In this document: one piece after another, positions 7,934 to 16,624 of the stretch
How positions within the stretch are numbered: the stretch's first letter is position 1
How the letters are laid out: every line of letters begins with the position of its first letter
Assembly: GCF_018100805.1 (NCBI RefSeq)
Contig: NZ_JAGJEA010000017.1
Coordinates: 56,072-120,071, forward strand
DNA: 64,000 bases
Reading direction: 5' to 3'
DNA from: Aquimarina sp. MMG016
GTDB taxonomy: Bacteria; Bacteroidota; Bacteroidia; Flavobacteriales; Flavobacteriaceae
The notes under the pieces: model-generated
Database searches by the model: none
What the model was told of the DNA's origin: nothing
What the model saw: the letters and a program-made list of their open reading frames with translations, nothing else
Made by a program: the position numbers and the translations under genes

Positions 7934-8852
7934 ACTTCAAAATTATTTTCATCTACATTTCATTATATTTATATGGGGATTTACTGCAATACTCGGAGAA
8001 TTAATATCTATTGATGCTTTGCCTTTAGTTTGGTATAGAATGCTACTAGCTTCTGGGTTTATCTACTTATTTATTTATTTCAGAAAAATTTCTTTAGTAG
8101 TTACTAGAAAGCTATTTATTACCCTTTTTATAGCAGGAATAGTTATTGCGCTTCATTGGATTACTTTTTTCGCTGCCATTAAGGTTTCTAATGTATCAAT
8201 TACGTTAGCGCTTTTATCTACAGGAGCATTTTTTACTTCAATTTTAGAACCTATTTTTTATAAACGAAAAGTGATTTGGTACGAAATCCTTTTTGGAGTA
8301 TTGGTTATTGTAGGTTTATATATAATTTTTAAAGTTGAAGGAGATTATTTTTTGGGGATAGTGTATGCCCTGTGTTCGGCTTTTTTATCATCAGTATTCT
8401 CCTTGATGAATGGTAAAATTGCGCAACAATATAACCCGTCAATGATTTCTTTTTATGAATTATTAAGTGGAGTAGGAGTTGTAACTCTTTATCTACTAGG
8501 AATTACTTTTTTTGGTAATCAAACAGAAGGTTTTTCCATTGCTTTTTTTCAATTATCATCTTCAGATTGGCTTTATATGCTGCTACTAGCCTCGGTATGT
8601 ACGGCATATGCATTTATTGGTTCTGTACAAGTAATGAAGTATTTAAGCCCTTATACTGTGATGCTTACAATTAATTTAGAACCGGTTTATGGTATTATAT
8701 TAGCATTTTTGATTTTTGGAGATTCAGAAAAAATGAATCCTGGATTTTACTATGGAGCTTTGATTATACTTAGCACTGTAATCTTGAACGGAATATTCAA
8801 AAATGTGAAAAAAAGAAAAAGAGACGTAACTTTGCATAACAATACGAAGTAA
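7920..8852 (+). CDS. EamA/DMT-family transporter
   Basis: This is a 310-residue integral membrane protein with about ten hydrophobic segments arranged as two EamA repeats. It has the usual N-terminal FIIFIWGFTAILGELISI and the repeat-2 end LEPVYGIILAFLIFGDS. The family exports amino acids, nucleotides or other metabolites; the substrate is not predictable. It overlaps the permease gene by 14 nt. The C-terminal KKRKRD is a cytosolic basic tail. Confidence 0.88.
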   Translation: MPNAKLQNYFHLHFIIFIWGFTAILGELISIDALPLVWYRMLLASGFIYLFIYFRKISLVVTRKLFITLFIAGIVIALHWITFFAAIKVSNVSITLALLSTGAFFTSILEPIFYKRKVIWYEILFGVLVIVGLYIIFKVEGDYFLGIVYALCSAFLSSVFSLMNGKIAQQYNPSMISFYELLSGVGVVTLYLLGITFFGNQTEGFSIAFFQLSSSDWLYMLLLASVCTAYAFIGSVQVMKYLSPYTVMLTINLEPVYGIILAFLIFGDSEKMNPGFYYGALIILSTVILNGIFKNVKKRKRDVTLHNNTK

Positions 8853-8858
8853 AGTTTT

Positions 8859-8866
8859 TATATTTG
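8859..8866 (+). promoter_or_regulatory. -7 box upstream of accA
   Basis: TATATTTG lies 37 nt before accA, after the upstream stop. A second match, TAACTTTG (8827-8834), overlaps the end of the EamA gene. Neither has a clear TTG at -33. Confidence 0.5.
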
Positions 8867-8903
8867 TCAGCTAACCCTAGTTAAAATAAATATATTCTTA
8901 ATT

Positions 8904-9857
8904 ATGGAATATTTAGAATTTGAACTCCCTATTAAAGAGCTCGAAGAACAATTTGAAAAAGCTTGCGCAATTGGCGAAGAGAGTGAAGTAGATGTTACAG
9001 ATACCTGCAAGCAGATAGAGAAAAAACTGAAAGACACCAAAAAGGAAATTTATAAAAACCTTACTCCTTGGCAGCGAGTTCAGCTATCGAGGCATCCATC
9101 CAGGCCATATACATTAGATTATATAGATGCCATTTGTGGAGAATCGTTTTTAGAACTACACGGTGACAGAAATGTAAAAGATGATAAGGCAATGATTGGC
9201 GGTCTGGGTAAGATTGGCAATCAGAGCTTTATGTTTGTAGGTCAACAAAAAGGATATAATACTAAGACAAGGCAGTATCGTAATTTTGGTATGGCAAATC
9301 CTGAAGGATATCGCAAAGCACTTCGTCTGATGAAGAGTGCAGAGAAATTTGGGATTCCTGTAGTGTGTTTTGTTGATACTCCGGGAGCCTATCCGGGACT
9401 AGAAGCAGAAGAAAGAGGACAAGGAGAAGCAATTGCTCGAAATATTCTGGAAATGACAAGGCTTAAAGTTCCTATTACTGTAGTTATTATAGGAGAAGGA
9501 GCTAGTGGCGGAGCATTAGGTATAGGTGTTGGTGATAAAGTTCTAATGCTAGAAAATACTTGGTATTCTGTAATTTCCCCAGAATCTTGTTCATCTATTC
9601 TTTGGAGGAGTTGGGAGTTTAAAGAACAAGCTGCAGAAGCGCTTAAGCTTACAGCTACAGATATGAAAAAGCAAAAGCTTATCGACGAGATTGTCAAGGA
9701 ACCTTTAGGCGGAGCACATAGTGATAGAGAAAAAATATTCAAAACTGTTAGAGATAAGATTCTTGCAACTTTTGATGAATTAAAAAACTTATCACCAGAA
9801 GAACTTGTCGAAAAACGCATGGACAAATATGCAGAGATGGGAGTCTTTAAAGGATAA
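8904..9857 (+). CDS. accA: acetyl-CoA carboxylase carboxyltransferase subunit alpha
   Basis: This is the alpha subunit of the carboxyltransferase that moves carboxyl from biotin to acetyl-CoA, forming malonyl-CoA for fatty acid synthesis. At 317 residues it has family length. Motifs are the N-terminal helix pair (IKELEEQFEKA), TPWQRVQLSRHPSRPYTLDY, FVDTPGAYPGLEAEERGQGEAI, and the oxyanion-hole segment GEGASGGALGIGVGD. It is monocistronic by appearance, with a hairpin terminator 30 nt downstream. Confidence 0.96.
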   Translation: MEYLEFELPIKELEEQFEKACAIGEESEVDVTDTCKQIEKKLKDTKKEIYKNLTPWQRVQLSRHPSRPYTLDYIDAICGESFLELHGDRNVKDDKAMIGGLGKIGNQSFMFVGQQKGYNTKTRQYRNFGMANPEGYRKALRLMKSAEKFGIPVVCFVDTPGAYPGLEAEERGQGEAIARNILEMTRLKVPITVVIIGEGASGGALGIGVGDKVLMLENTWYSVISPESCSSILWRSWEFKEQAAEALKLTATDMKKQKLIDEIVKEPLGGAHSDREKIFKTVRDKILATFDELKNLSPEELVEKRMDKYAEMGVFKG

Positions 9858-9883
9858 CCCTTAAAAAATCACTTGCTAACTAA

Positions 9884-9913
9884 ATCTGAAGTTTCGTGCT
9901 TCAGGTTTTTTTT
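9884..9913 (+). terminator. terminator of accA
   Basis: CTGAAG, a 7-nt loop and CTTCAG form a hairpin followed by GG and a run of eight T. Confidence 0.85.
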
Positions 9914-9952
9914 ATGCTTATTAACAATAAAAATTACTTATTAACAGTTCAT

Positions 9953-9984
9953 TTGTTAAGGACTGGTGAACATTCGTACCTTTG
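9953..9984 (+). promoter_or_regulatory. promoter of dnaB
   Basis: TTG (9953-9955), 21 nt, then TACCTTTG (9977-9984) fit the Bacteroidota consensus. Because the -7 box covers the possible upstream ATG at 9982, that ATG cannot be on the mRNA. This decides the dnaB start at 10027. Confidence 0.75.
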
Positions 9985-10026
9985 TATTTAGGTACATCTC
10001 TTTACAATTTTTTTACATTCGTAGTC

Positions 10027-11571
10027 ATGGAAAAAGTACAGCAAGCTCAACAGAAGAGTTACGGTCGGGGGAACGTAATCTCGCTTGAGAAAGGAAAAAT
10101 ACCCCCTCAAGCAGTTGATTTAGAGGAAGTTGTGCTTGGGGCAATGATGATTGATAAAAAAGGAGTTGATGAAATTATTGATATACTTAACCCCGATGTT
10201 TTTTATCGAGAAGCGCATCAATACATATTCGAAGCGATATTTAAACTCTTCGAAAACTCCGAACCAATAGACTTATTAACGGTTTCTAGCCAACTTAAGA
10301 AGGATTCAAGGCTAGAGCTTGCCGGAGGTGATTATTATTTGATTCAATTGACTCAAAAAGTAGCATCTTCAGCACATATTGAGTTTCATGCTAGGATAAT
10401 TCTTCAGAAATATATTCAACGTAGTTTGATTAAAATATCAAATGAAATTATTGAAGAGTCTTATGATGAGACTACAGATGTTTTTGATCTGTTGGATATG
10501 GCAGAATCCAGGTTATATGAAGTAACCCAGGGAAATATTAAAAGATCAACAGAAACTGCACAGAATCTTGTTATTCAAGCAAAGAAAAAGATTCAGGAAA
10601 TTTCTAACAAAGAAGGTTTAAGTGGAATCCCGTCTGGTTTTGATAAATTGGATAAACTTACTTCAGGCTGGCAGCCTAGTGATTTGATCATTGTGGCTGC
10701 CCGTCCGGGTATGGGTAAAACGGCTTTAACGCTTTCGATGGCTAGAAATATGGCAGTTGGGCAGAATATACCTGTGGCTTTCTTCTCACTGGAGATGTCT
10801 TCCGTGCAATTAATTACTCGTTTGATCTCTTCAGAAACAGGTTTGTCTTCAGAAAAGTTACGTACCGGTAAACTCGAAAAGCACGAGTGGGAACAGCTTA
10901 ATGTCAAAGTAAAAGATCTTGAAAAAGCACCGTTATTTATAGATGACACTCCTTCTTTATCTATTTTTGACCTGAGAGCAAAAGCACGTCGTCTTTCTTC
11001 TCAGCACGGTATAAGAATGATCGTTATTGATTATTTGCAATTAATGACAGCTGGAGGATCTGGTAAGAACGGTAACCGGGAGCAAGAGATTTCTACGATT
11101 TCTCGTAACCTGAAAGCTTTGGCAAAAGAATTGAATGTTCCTGTAATTGCATTATCACAGTTATCGCGTGCTGTAGAAACTCGTGGAGGTAGTAAAAGAC
11201 CACTGCTTAGTGACCTTCGTGAATCTGGAGCGATTGAACAGGATGCAGATATTGTATCATTTATTTACCGACCAGAATATTATAAAATTGATGAATGGGA
11301 TGATGAGGAAAGATCTCCAACCCAAGGTCAAGGAGAATTTATTGTTGCTAAACACCGTAATGGTGGATTAGAGAATATTAGGTTAAAATTTATTGGTCAC
11401 TTGGGTAAATTTGATAACTTAGATGACTTTAGCACTCCTTTCGAGTTTCATTCTAAAATGAATGAAGGTGAAGAAGATGAACCATTTAATACTGGACATC
11501 TTCCAAGCGCGGATGAAGCTTTTGGGAGTAGCATAAATGATTCTAATGATGATGACGAAGTTCCTTTCTAA
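10027..11571 (+). CDS. dnaB: replicative DNA helicase
   Basis: This is the hexameric 5'-3' helicase of the replication fork. The product has 514 residues from ATG 10027; an in-frame ATG at 9982 sits inside the promoter. The N-terminal DnaB domain (PPQAVDLEEVVLGAMM) is followed by a linker and the RecA-like domain with Walker A ARPGMGKTAL (about residue 225), Walker B MIVIDYLQLM, ALSQLSRAVE, and the arginine-finger region SDLRESGAIEQDAD. No intein is present. The acidic C-terminal tail ends NDDDEVPF. The next gene starts inside its last 35 nt in another frame. Confidence 0.96.
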   Translation: MEKVQQAQQKSYGRGNVISLEKGKIPPQAVDLEEVVLGAMMIDKKGVDEIIDILNPDVFYREAHQYIFEAIFKLFENSEPIDLLTVSSQLKKDSRLELAGGDYYLIQLTQKVASSAHIEFHARIILQKYIQRSLIKISNEIIEESYDETTDVFDLLDMAESRLYEVTQGNIKRSTETAQNLVIQAKKKIQEISNKEGLSGIPSGFDKLDKLTSGWQPSDLIIVAARPGMGKTALTLSMARNMAVGQNIPVAFFSLEMSSVQLITRLISSETGLSSEKLRTGKLEKHEWEQLNVKVKDLEKAPLFIDDTPSLSIFDLRAKARRLSSQHGIRMIVIDYLQLMTAGGSGKNGNREQEISTISRNLKALAKELNVPVIALSQLSRAVETRGGSKRPLLSDLRESGAIEQDADIVSFIYRPEYYKIDEWDDEERSPTQGQGEFIVAKHRNGGLENIRLKFIGHLGKFDNLDDFSTPFEFHSKMNEGEEDEPFNTGHLPSADEAFGSSINDSNDDDEVPF

Positions 11572-12871
11572 AATAAAGCTGTGTTTTAATGATGTTTTTA
11601 CATTAAAAATACCTGTACGGTCTGTTGTAGTTGGTTTAATATTTTTATTTGCTACCCAATCCTATGCGTCCTATGTTTTGATTCCGATGGATGTTGAAGG
11701 TCAGCAGAATCATCTCAAAGCATATGGAATTACATATTGGACCTTAAGCAAAGATCTAAAGGTTAAATGGTTGCTCAATTATAGGGGAGGATCTTTTTTA
11801 TTGCCTGATACCGATGCGATTAGGAAAGAATGTACTATTAGAGGAGTATCATATGAAGTTTTAAGCGATACAGAAACTGCTGGAATTCTGGAAGAAATTA
11901 GTAGTCCATCTCAAAATATGGAAGCAGTAGTTCTGGAGAAAGCTCCTAAAATTGCAGTATATTCTCCTAAAGGAAACCAACCTTGGGATGATGCAGTAAC
12001 GATGGTCTTGACTTTTGCAGAAATCCCTTATGAAACTATATATGATCAAGAGGTTTTAGAAGATAATCTAATTCTATATGATTGGTTACACTTACATCAT
12101 GAAGATTTTACTGGGCAGTATGGTAAATTTTATGCGACGTATCGTGCACATCCATGGTATATCAAGGAAAAGGCAGCTGCCGAAAAGCTAGCAAAGAGTT
12201 TGGGCTATTCTAAAGTTTCTGAAGAAAAATTAGCCGTAGCTCTTAAAATACGTGATTATGTAGTAGGTGGAGGTTTTATGTTTGCAATGTGTAGTGCCAC
12301 AGATAGTTTTGAGATAGCTTTAGCAGCGGAGGGAGTGGATATTTGTGAACCAATGTTTGATGGAGATCCTAGCGAACCGGGATATCAATCTAAAATAAAT
12401 TATAGTAAAACTTTTGCGTTTAAAGATTTTACATTAGAACGCAGTCCAAATGTATATGAGTTTTCTTCAATAGATATGACGAGAAATCGACGTATTTCTA
12501 AAACCACAGATTACTTTACTTTGATGGATTTTTCTGCAAAGTGGGACCCTATTCCTACCATGTTGTGTCAGAACCATACAGCTTTGGTAAAAGGTTTTAT
12601 GGGACAAACTACAGCATATAACCCAAATGAAATTAAGTCTAATGTTTTGATTTTAGGTGAAAATAAAACCAATAACGAAGCTAGATATATCCATGGAATT
12701 AAAGGTAAAGGATTCTTTACTTTCTATGGAGGACATGATCCTGAAGATTATACACATAGAGTTGGTGATCCTAAGACCGAATTAGAGCTTCATCCTAATT
12801 CTCCGGGATACCGTTTGATTTTAAATAATGTACTTTTTCCAGCTGCCAAAAAGAAAAAGCAAAAAACTTGA
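11537..12871 (+). CDS. conserved exported protein of unknown function
   Basis: The 444-residue product starts inside dnaB (35-nt overlap; internal ATGs at 11546, 11549 and 11552 are alternatives). It carries a hydrophobic signal at about 27-44 (VVVGLIFLFATQSYASYVL). I recall flavobacterial homologues beside dnaB being labelled asparagine synthetase B. The sequence shows neither an N-terminal nucleophile Cys nor a PP-loop ATPase motif, so I do not adopt that name. Conserved-looking segments are GGGFMFAMCSATDSFEIALA and KGKGFFTFYGGHDPEDYTH, the second followed by the polar tail. A glutamine-amidotransferase-like fold is possible but unproven. Confidence 0.7.
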   Translation: MILMMMTKFLSKIKLCFNDVFTLKIPVRSVVVGLIFLFATQSYASYVLIPMDVEGQQNHLKAYGITYWTLSKDLKVKWLLNYRGGSFLLPDTDAIRKECTIRGVSYEVLSDTETAGILEEISSPSQNMEAVVLEKAPKIAVYSPKGNQPWDDAVTMVLTFAEIPYETIYDQEVLEDNLILYDWLHLHHEDFTGQYGKFYATYRAHPWYIKEKAAAEKLAKSLGYSKVSEEKLAVALKIRDYVVGGGFMFAMCSATDSFEIALAAEGVDICEPMFDGDPSEPGYQSKINYSKTFAFKDFTLERSPNVYEFSSIDMTRNRRISKTTDYFTLMDFSAKWDPIPTMLCQNHTALVKGFMGQTTAYNPNEIKSNVLILGENKTNNEARYIHGIKGKGFFTFYGGHDPEDYTHRVGDPKTELELHPNSPGYRLILNNVLFPAAKKKKQKT

Positions 12872-12939
12872 TACATTGTAAGGTTATTTAGATAATACGA
12901 CTATATCTTCTTAAAAAATAAATCATAACCTTAATTGAA

Positions 12940-13749
12940 ATGAAAAAACTGATCACATTATTTTTAATGCTCTTGGTTTTAATTTCTTGTAAACAAGAAA
13001 CGAAATCTGAAAACACAACTGAAATTAAAGAGGAACTAAAAGAAGAAGTAATAGTAGATAGATCAAATAGCTTTCCTAAAGATATTGCTGCCGTTTTTAA
13101 AGCTCATGGCGGAATTCAAGCTTTTGATCAGATGAATACTTTGGTTTTTGAATTAAGTAACCCAGAGGGGAACGAAAAACATACTACTAATCTCAAAACT
13201 CGCCATGCAAGGGTAGAAACGGATAAATTTGTTTTAGGGTTTGATGGTAAAGAAGTGTGGATAGAGCAAGACTCTACATATTTTAAAGGTAATCCTCGTT
13301 TTTATCATAACCTAATGTTTTATTTTTATGCAATGCCATTTGTACTTGGTGATGATGGTATTACATATGAAAAAGTAGAAGATCTTAAGGTAGGAGATCA
13401 AACCTATCCAGGCTATAAAATATCTTATGCTGAAGGAGTAGGTGATTCTCCAAAAGATAATTACTTCCTGTATTATGATGCTAAATCATATCAAATGAAA
13501 TACTTAGGGTATACCGTAACTTTTTTCAGTAAAGAAAGTAGTGAGAAAATAAGCTTGATAGAGTATGCGGATTGGAATGATGTTAATGGGTTATTATTGC
13601 CTAAAACATTAAAATGGAGAACATATAAAAATGGAATAGTAGAGGAAGTCAAAAGTGAGAGGAATTTTGTAGATGCTAAGGCTAGTAAAGATAAGCCTAC
13701 GTATTCTTTATTCAAGAAACCTACTATTGAAAAAGGAGGGACACTTTAA
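12940..13749 (+). CDS. DUF6503-like lipoprotein
   Basis: This is a 269-residue lipoprotein with signal MKKLITLFLMLLVLISC (lipidated Cys17) and a charged linker up to about 45. The body (FKAHGGIQAFDQMNTLVFEL, then a series of strands with TRHARVETDKFVLGFDGKEVW) resembles LolA/LppX-like open beta-barrels that carry lipid. I recall similar proteins in the DUF6503 family. The function is unknown. It sits 68 nt after the previous gene, and a terminator follows. Confidence 0.7.
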   Translation: MKKLITLFLMLLVLISCKQETKSENTTEIKEELKEEVIVDRSNSFPKDIAAVFKAHGGIQAFDQMNTLVFELSNPEGNEKHTTNLKTRHARVETDKFVLGFDGKEVWIEQDSTYFKGNPRFYHNLMFYFYAMPFVLGDDGITYEKVEDLKVGDQTYPGYKISYAEGVGDSPKDNYFLYYDAKSYQMKYLGYTVTFFSKESSEKISLIEYADWNDVNGLLLPKTLKWRTYKNGIVEEVKSERNFVDAKASKDKPTYSLFKKPTIEKGGTL

Positions 13750-13772
13750 TAAGAGCTAACTAAAAATTTTAT

Positions 13773-13810
13773 AAATCCCCTTAATGATTTTCATTGAGGG
13801 GATTTCTTAT
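13773..13810 (+). terminator. terminator after the lipoprotein gene
   Basis: AAATCCCCT and AGGGGATTT form a 9-bp stem, extended inward by AATGA/TCATT, followed by TCTTATT. The T run is imperfect. Confidence 0.7.
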
Positions 13811-14014
13811 TAGGGGTTAGATTTTTTTTGACAAAAATAAAGCTGCTTTTTTCAAAATAACACAATCTATTACTGATTAGTAGTTCTAGGATTGTCAAAT
13901 TGATAATATACAGGTGTTTTTTTCTTTACGTGCCGTTTCGGTTTAAATAGAACTTTTTTTAATTATTTATTTTTACGAAAACGATATAGTAGATTAAATA
14001 ATAAAACCAGATTT

Positions 14015-15139
14015 ATGTATAAAGAACTTAACACAAGTAATAGAATTCTTATGGGACCCGGACCTTCTGATGCCAATCCTAGGGTACTTAAAGCCATGTC
14101 TACACCATTAATTGGTCATCTCGATCCCGAATTTGTTACCATTATGGATGAAGTGAAAACAATGGTGCAAGACACATTCCTTACTAAGAATAATTTAACT
14201 TTTGTTGTATCTGCTCCAGGTAGTGCCGGTATGGAGACCTGTTTGGTCAACCTTTTGGAACCAAGTGATGAAGTGATTATTTGTATTAATGGAGTTTTTG
14301 GGGGAAGAATGGCAGACATTGCCGAACGTTGTGGGGCAATTGTTCATAAAGTTGAAGTGGAATGGGGAAGAGTGATCGAGCCGGATGATATTAAAAAGGT
14401 ACTTGATAAATGCCCAAATCCAAAATTAGTAGCGTTAGTTCATGCTGAAACTTCTACAGGTGCTTTACAACCAATAAAGGAGATCAGTGATTTGGTACAT
14501 AATGCTGGTGGCTTGTTAATGGTGGATGCAGTTACTTCGTACTGTGGTATGGAATTGAGAGTTGACGATTGGAATATCGATGCAATCTATACTGGGACTC
14601 AAAAAAACCTAAGTGCCCCTCCTGGATTATCACCAGTCAGTTTTTCGGATAGAGCAGTTAAGGTGCTGGAGAATCGTAAGACAAAAGTACAGAGTTGGTT
14701 TTTAGATTTGAGTTTAGTAAAAAACTATTGGGGTGGAGCTAAGCGAGCTTATCATCATACAGCACCGGTATCCTCGGTATTTGCGCTTAGAGAATCATTA
14801 AGAATAGTATTGGAAGAAGGATTAGAAAACCGATGGAAGCGTCATCAACAGGTACATCAGGTTTTAAAAACAAAATTAGAAAATCTAGGATTTAGGTATT
14901 TAGTAGAAGAACAATACAGATTACCAAACTTAAATTCTGTTTTCCTTCCTGAAGGAAATGATGAAGCACTTATAAGAAACAAGTTACTTAATAGTTATAA
15001 TATCGAAGTAGGAGGAGGACTAGGAGCTTTTGCAGGTAAGATATGGAGGATTGGTATTATGGGTGAAAGTTGTACACTTAATCACGTTAACATGCTGATT
15101 AGCGCTCTTGACGATATGAAGGAGTTTCAAAATGGATAA
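14015..15139 (+). CDS. class V aminotransferase (alanine/serine-glyoxylate type)
   Basis: This is a PLP-dependent aminotransferase of 374 residues. It shows MGPGPSDANPRVL near the start, SAPGSAGMET, the PLP-clamping Asp in LLMVDAVTS (Asp171) and the Schiff-base Lys197 in YTGTQKNLSAPPGLSP. The layout matches the alanine-glyoxylate/serine-glyoxylate/purine-catabolism branch. The exact donor and acceptor cannot be read from the sequence, and no pathway gene adjoins. The 265-nt upstream gap holds only a terminator and AT-rich DNA. Confidence 0.88.
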   Translation: MYKELNTSNRILMGPGPSDANPRVLKAMSTPLIGHLDPEFVTIMDEVKTMVQDTFLTKNNLTFVVSAPGSAGMETCLVNLLEPSDEVIICINGVFGGRMADIAERCGAIVHKVEVEWGRVIEPDDIKKVLDKCPNPKLVALVHAETSTGALQPIKEISDLVHNAGGLLMVDAVTSYCGMELRVDDWNIDAIYTGTQKNLSAPPGLSPVSFSDRAVKVLENRKTKVQSWFLDLSLVKNYWGGAKRAYHHTAPVSSVFALRESLRIVLEEGLENRWKRHQQVHQVLKTKLENLGFRYLVEEQYRLPNLNSVFLPEGNDEALIRNKLLNSYNIEVGGGLGAFAGKIWRIGIMGESCTLNHVNMLISALDDMKEFQNG

Positions 15140-15209
15140 AAAGACTTAAAAGTTGGTGTTAATTTCCAATTTCCTTATGTTTACCGGCTTAATCATTAAA
15201 ATTGATCCC

Positions 15210-16475
15210 ATGAGAAAACTATTATTGCTAATAATTATCCTTCCGTTTTTGTCCTGTAACCATAATAAAGATTCGAAAAGTGTTTCTGAAACAGAAGATT
15301 TTTCTGTTGTATTGAGCGAAAAAATCGATTCTGGAGGAATGTCAGCACGTCCTTTTAAAATATTAGATTCTATTCCAAAAGAATTATCCGGAGTACCTAA
15401 GTTAGATACTATGAAACTTCAGTATTTTACTTTCAGAAGTGCTCTTAGCCCGGATTCTATATCACCTAATAAGATATATGCATATTCCGGATATGAAAAT
15501 GGAAAGTATTTTTTAGCATATGATCTTAATTTTAATAAAGATTTGAGTGATGATCAAAAACATTATTTTGATCGTCAATTCGGTAAATGGAAAATGAGTA
15601 TTAATTATGGTAAGGATGTAAAATATGATACCCTGGATTACTCTGAATATAAAGAAAACAAAATAAGGAATAGTAGCTTGGTTTACAAGGTAATTCCAAA
15701 TAATGGTACCATTCGCAAACCCGATGATTCGATGTATACTGATCTTGTAATAATCATGCAAGCTTATGATCACTGGTGGAATGGGGTTTTTACTTTAGAA
15801 GAAAAAGACTACAAAATTTCCGCTAACCCTGGTCCTCTAGGCGTTTCATTTGCAGTTGCTAAGCAAAATGAAGATTTTCTAACTTATTCGGATTATAATT
15901 TTGTTGAGACAAAACTTAAAGATACGGTTCAAATTGCAGATTCATATTTTAGTATAGATAGTATTACTTCAGATTTCTCGGAATTGTTTTTTAAAGATTT
16001 AAAGATTAAAGAAAAACCACACGGGTATACTGAAGGAGATAATATAAAAGACTTGAAGTTTAATGACCTAAAATACCAATCTACTAGCTTTTCCAAACAG
16101 ATATCACAAAAGGAATATTTACTAATAGATTTTTGGGGAACCTGGTGTGCACCTTGTTTAAAACTTAATCCAGAAGTTATAAAACTTAATAATGATTATT
16201 CTGATCGTCTTTCAATTTTAAGTTTTGCATATGATGATGAAAGAGGTGAAGTTTTTGAGCACATTAAAGAATATCAAATGAAATGGAATCATGTCTTCTT
16301 ACAAAGAGATTTAAAAGGGGGGTTAGAGAAATATCCTAAAATTTTAAAAGATCTTAAAATTGATGCATTTCCAACATTTATTTTGCTGGACAAAGATCTG
16401 AATATCCTTGTTAGAGGAACAGGGGTGGAGGCATTAGAAAAGACAAAAGAAATTCTGACGGTAAAGCAATCATAA
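15210..16475 (+). CDS. thioredoxin-fold (TlpA-like) lipoprotein
   Basis: I start at ATG 15210, which gives signal MRKLLLLIIILPFLSC (lipidated Cys16). A frame opening at 15153 adds 19 unlikely residues. The 421-residue product has a 280-residue N-terminal region of unknown fold. The C-terminal thioredoxin domain has active site WCAPC (about residue 312) after LLIDFWGT and a cis-Pro segment DAFPTFILLD. It likely acts in disulfide reduction or exchange outside the cytoplasm. Family relatives accompany cytochrome c maturation, but no such gene is nearby. Confidence 0.85.
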   Translation: MRKLLLLIIILPFLSCNHNKDSKSVSETEDFSVVLSEKIDSGGMSARPFKILDSIPKELSGVPKLDTMKLQYFTFRSALSPDSISPNKIYAYSGYENGKYFLAYDLNFNKDLSDDQKHYFDRQFGKWKMSINYGKDVKYDTLDYSEYKENKIRNSSLVYKVIPNNGTIRKPDDSMYTDLVIIMQAYDHWWNGVFTLEEKDYKISANPGPLGVSFAVAKQNEDFLTYSDYNFVETKLKDTVQIADSYFSIDSITSDFSELFFKDLKIKEKPHGYTEGDNIKDLKFNDLKYQSTSFSKQISQKEYLLIDFWGTWCAPCLKLNPEVIKLNNDYSDRLSILSFAYDDERGEVFEHIKEYQMKWNHVFLQRDLKGGLEKYPKILKDLKIDAFPTFILLDKDLNILVRGTGVEALEKTKEILTVKQS

Positions 16476-16478
16476 AAA

Positions 16479-16515
16479 TAAAACCCCATCAACTACTTGT
16501 TGATGGGGTTTTATT
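16479..16515 (+). terminator. terminator of the thioredoxin-fold gene
   Basis: AAACCCCATCAAC, a 5-nt loop and GTTGATGGGGTTT form a perfect 13-bp stem with flanking A and T tracts. Confidence 0.9.
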
Positions 16516-16624
16516 TTCTTATTAGGTTTATAGCCGTAGTTCGCTACTCGCTATAACTAAAAAGTCTAAAAACTAGAAATCTGTTCTATGTTCGAGGTTT
16601 TCCCTCAGAGATTTTTACCTAATA

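Noticed and set aside
9389..9826. 145-codon antisense open frame within accA
   Set aside because: It lies wholly inside a strongly conserved gene and its translation has no recognisable feature.
9982..10026. Upstream in-frame ATG for dnaB
   Set aside because: It lies within the -7 box TACCTTTG (9977-9984), so it would not be on the transcript; ATG 10027 gives the conserved N-terminus.
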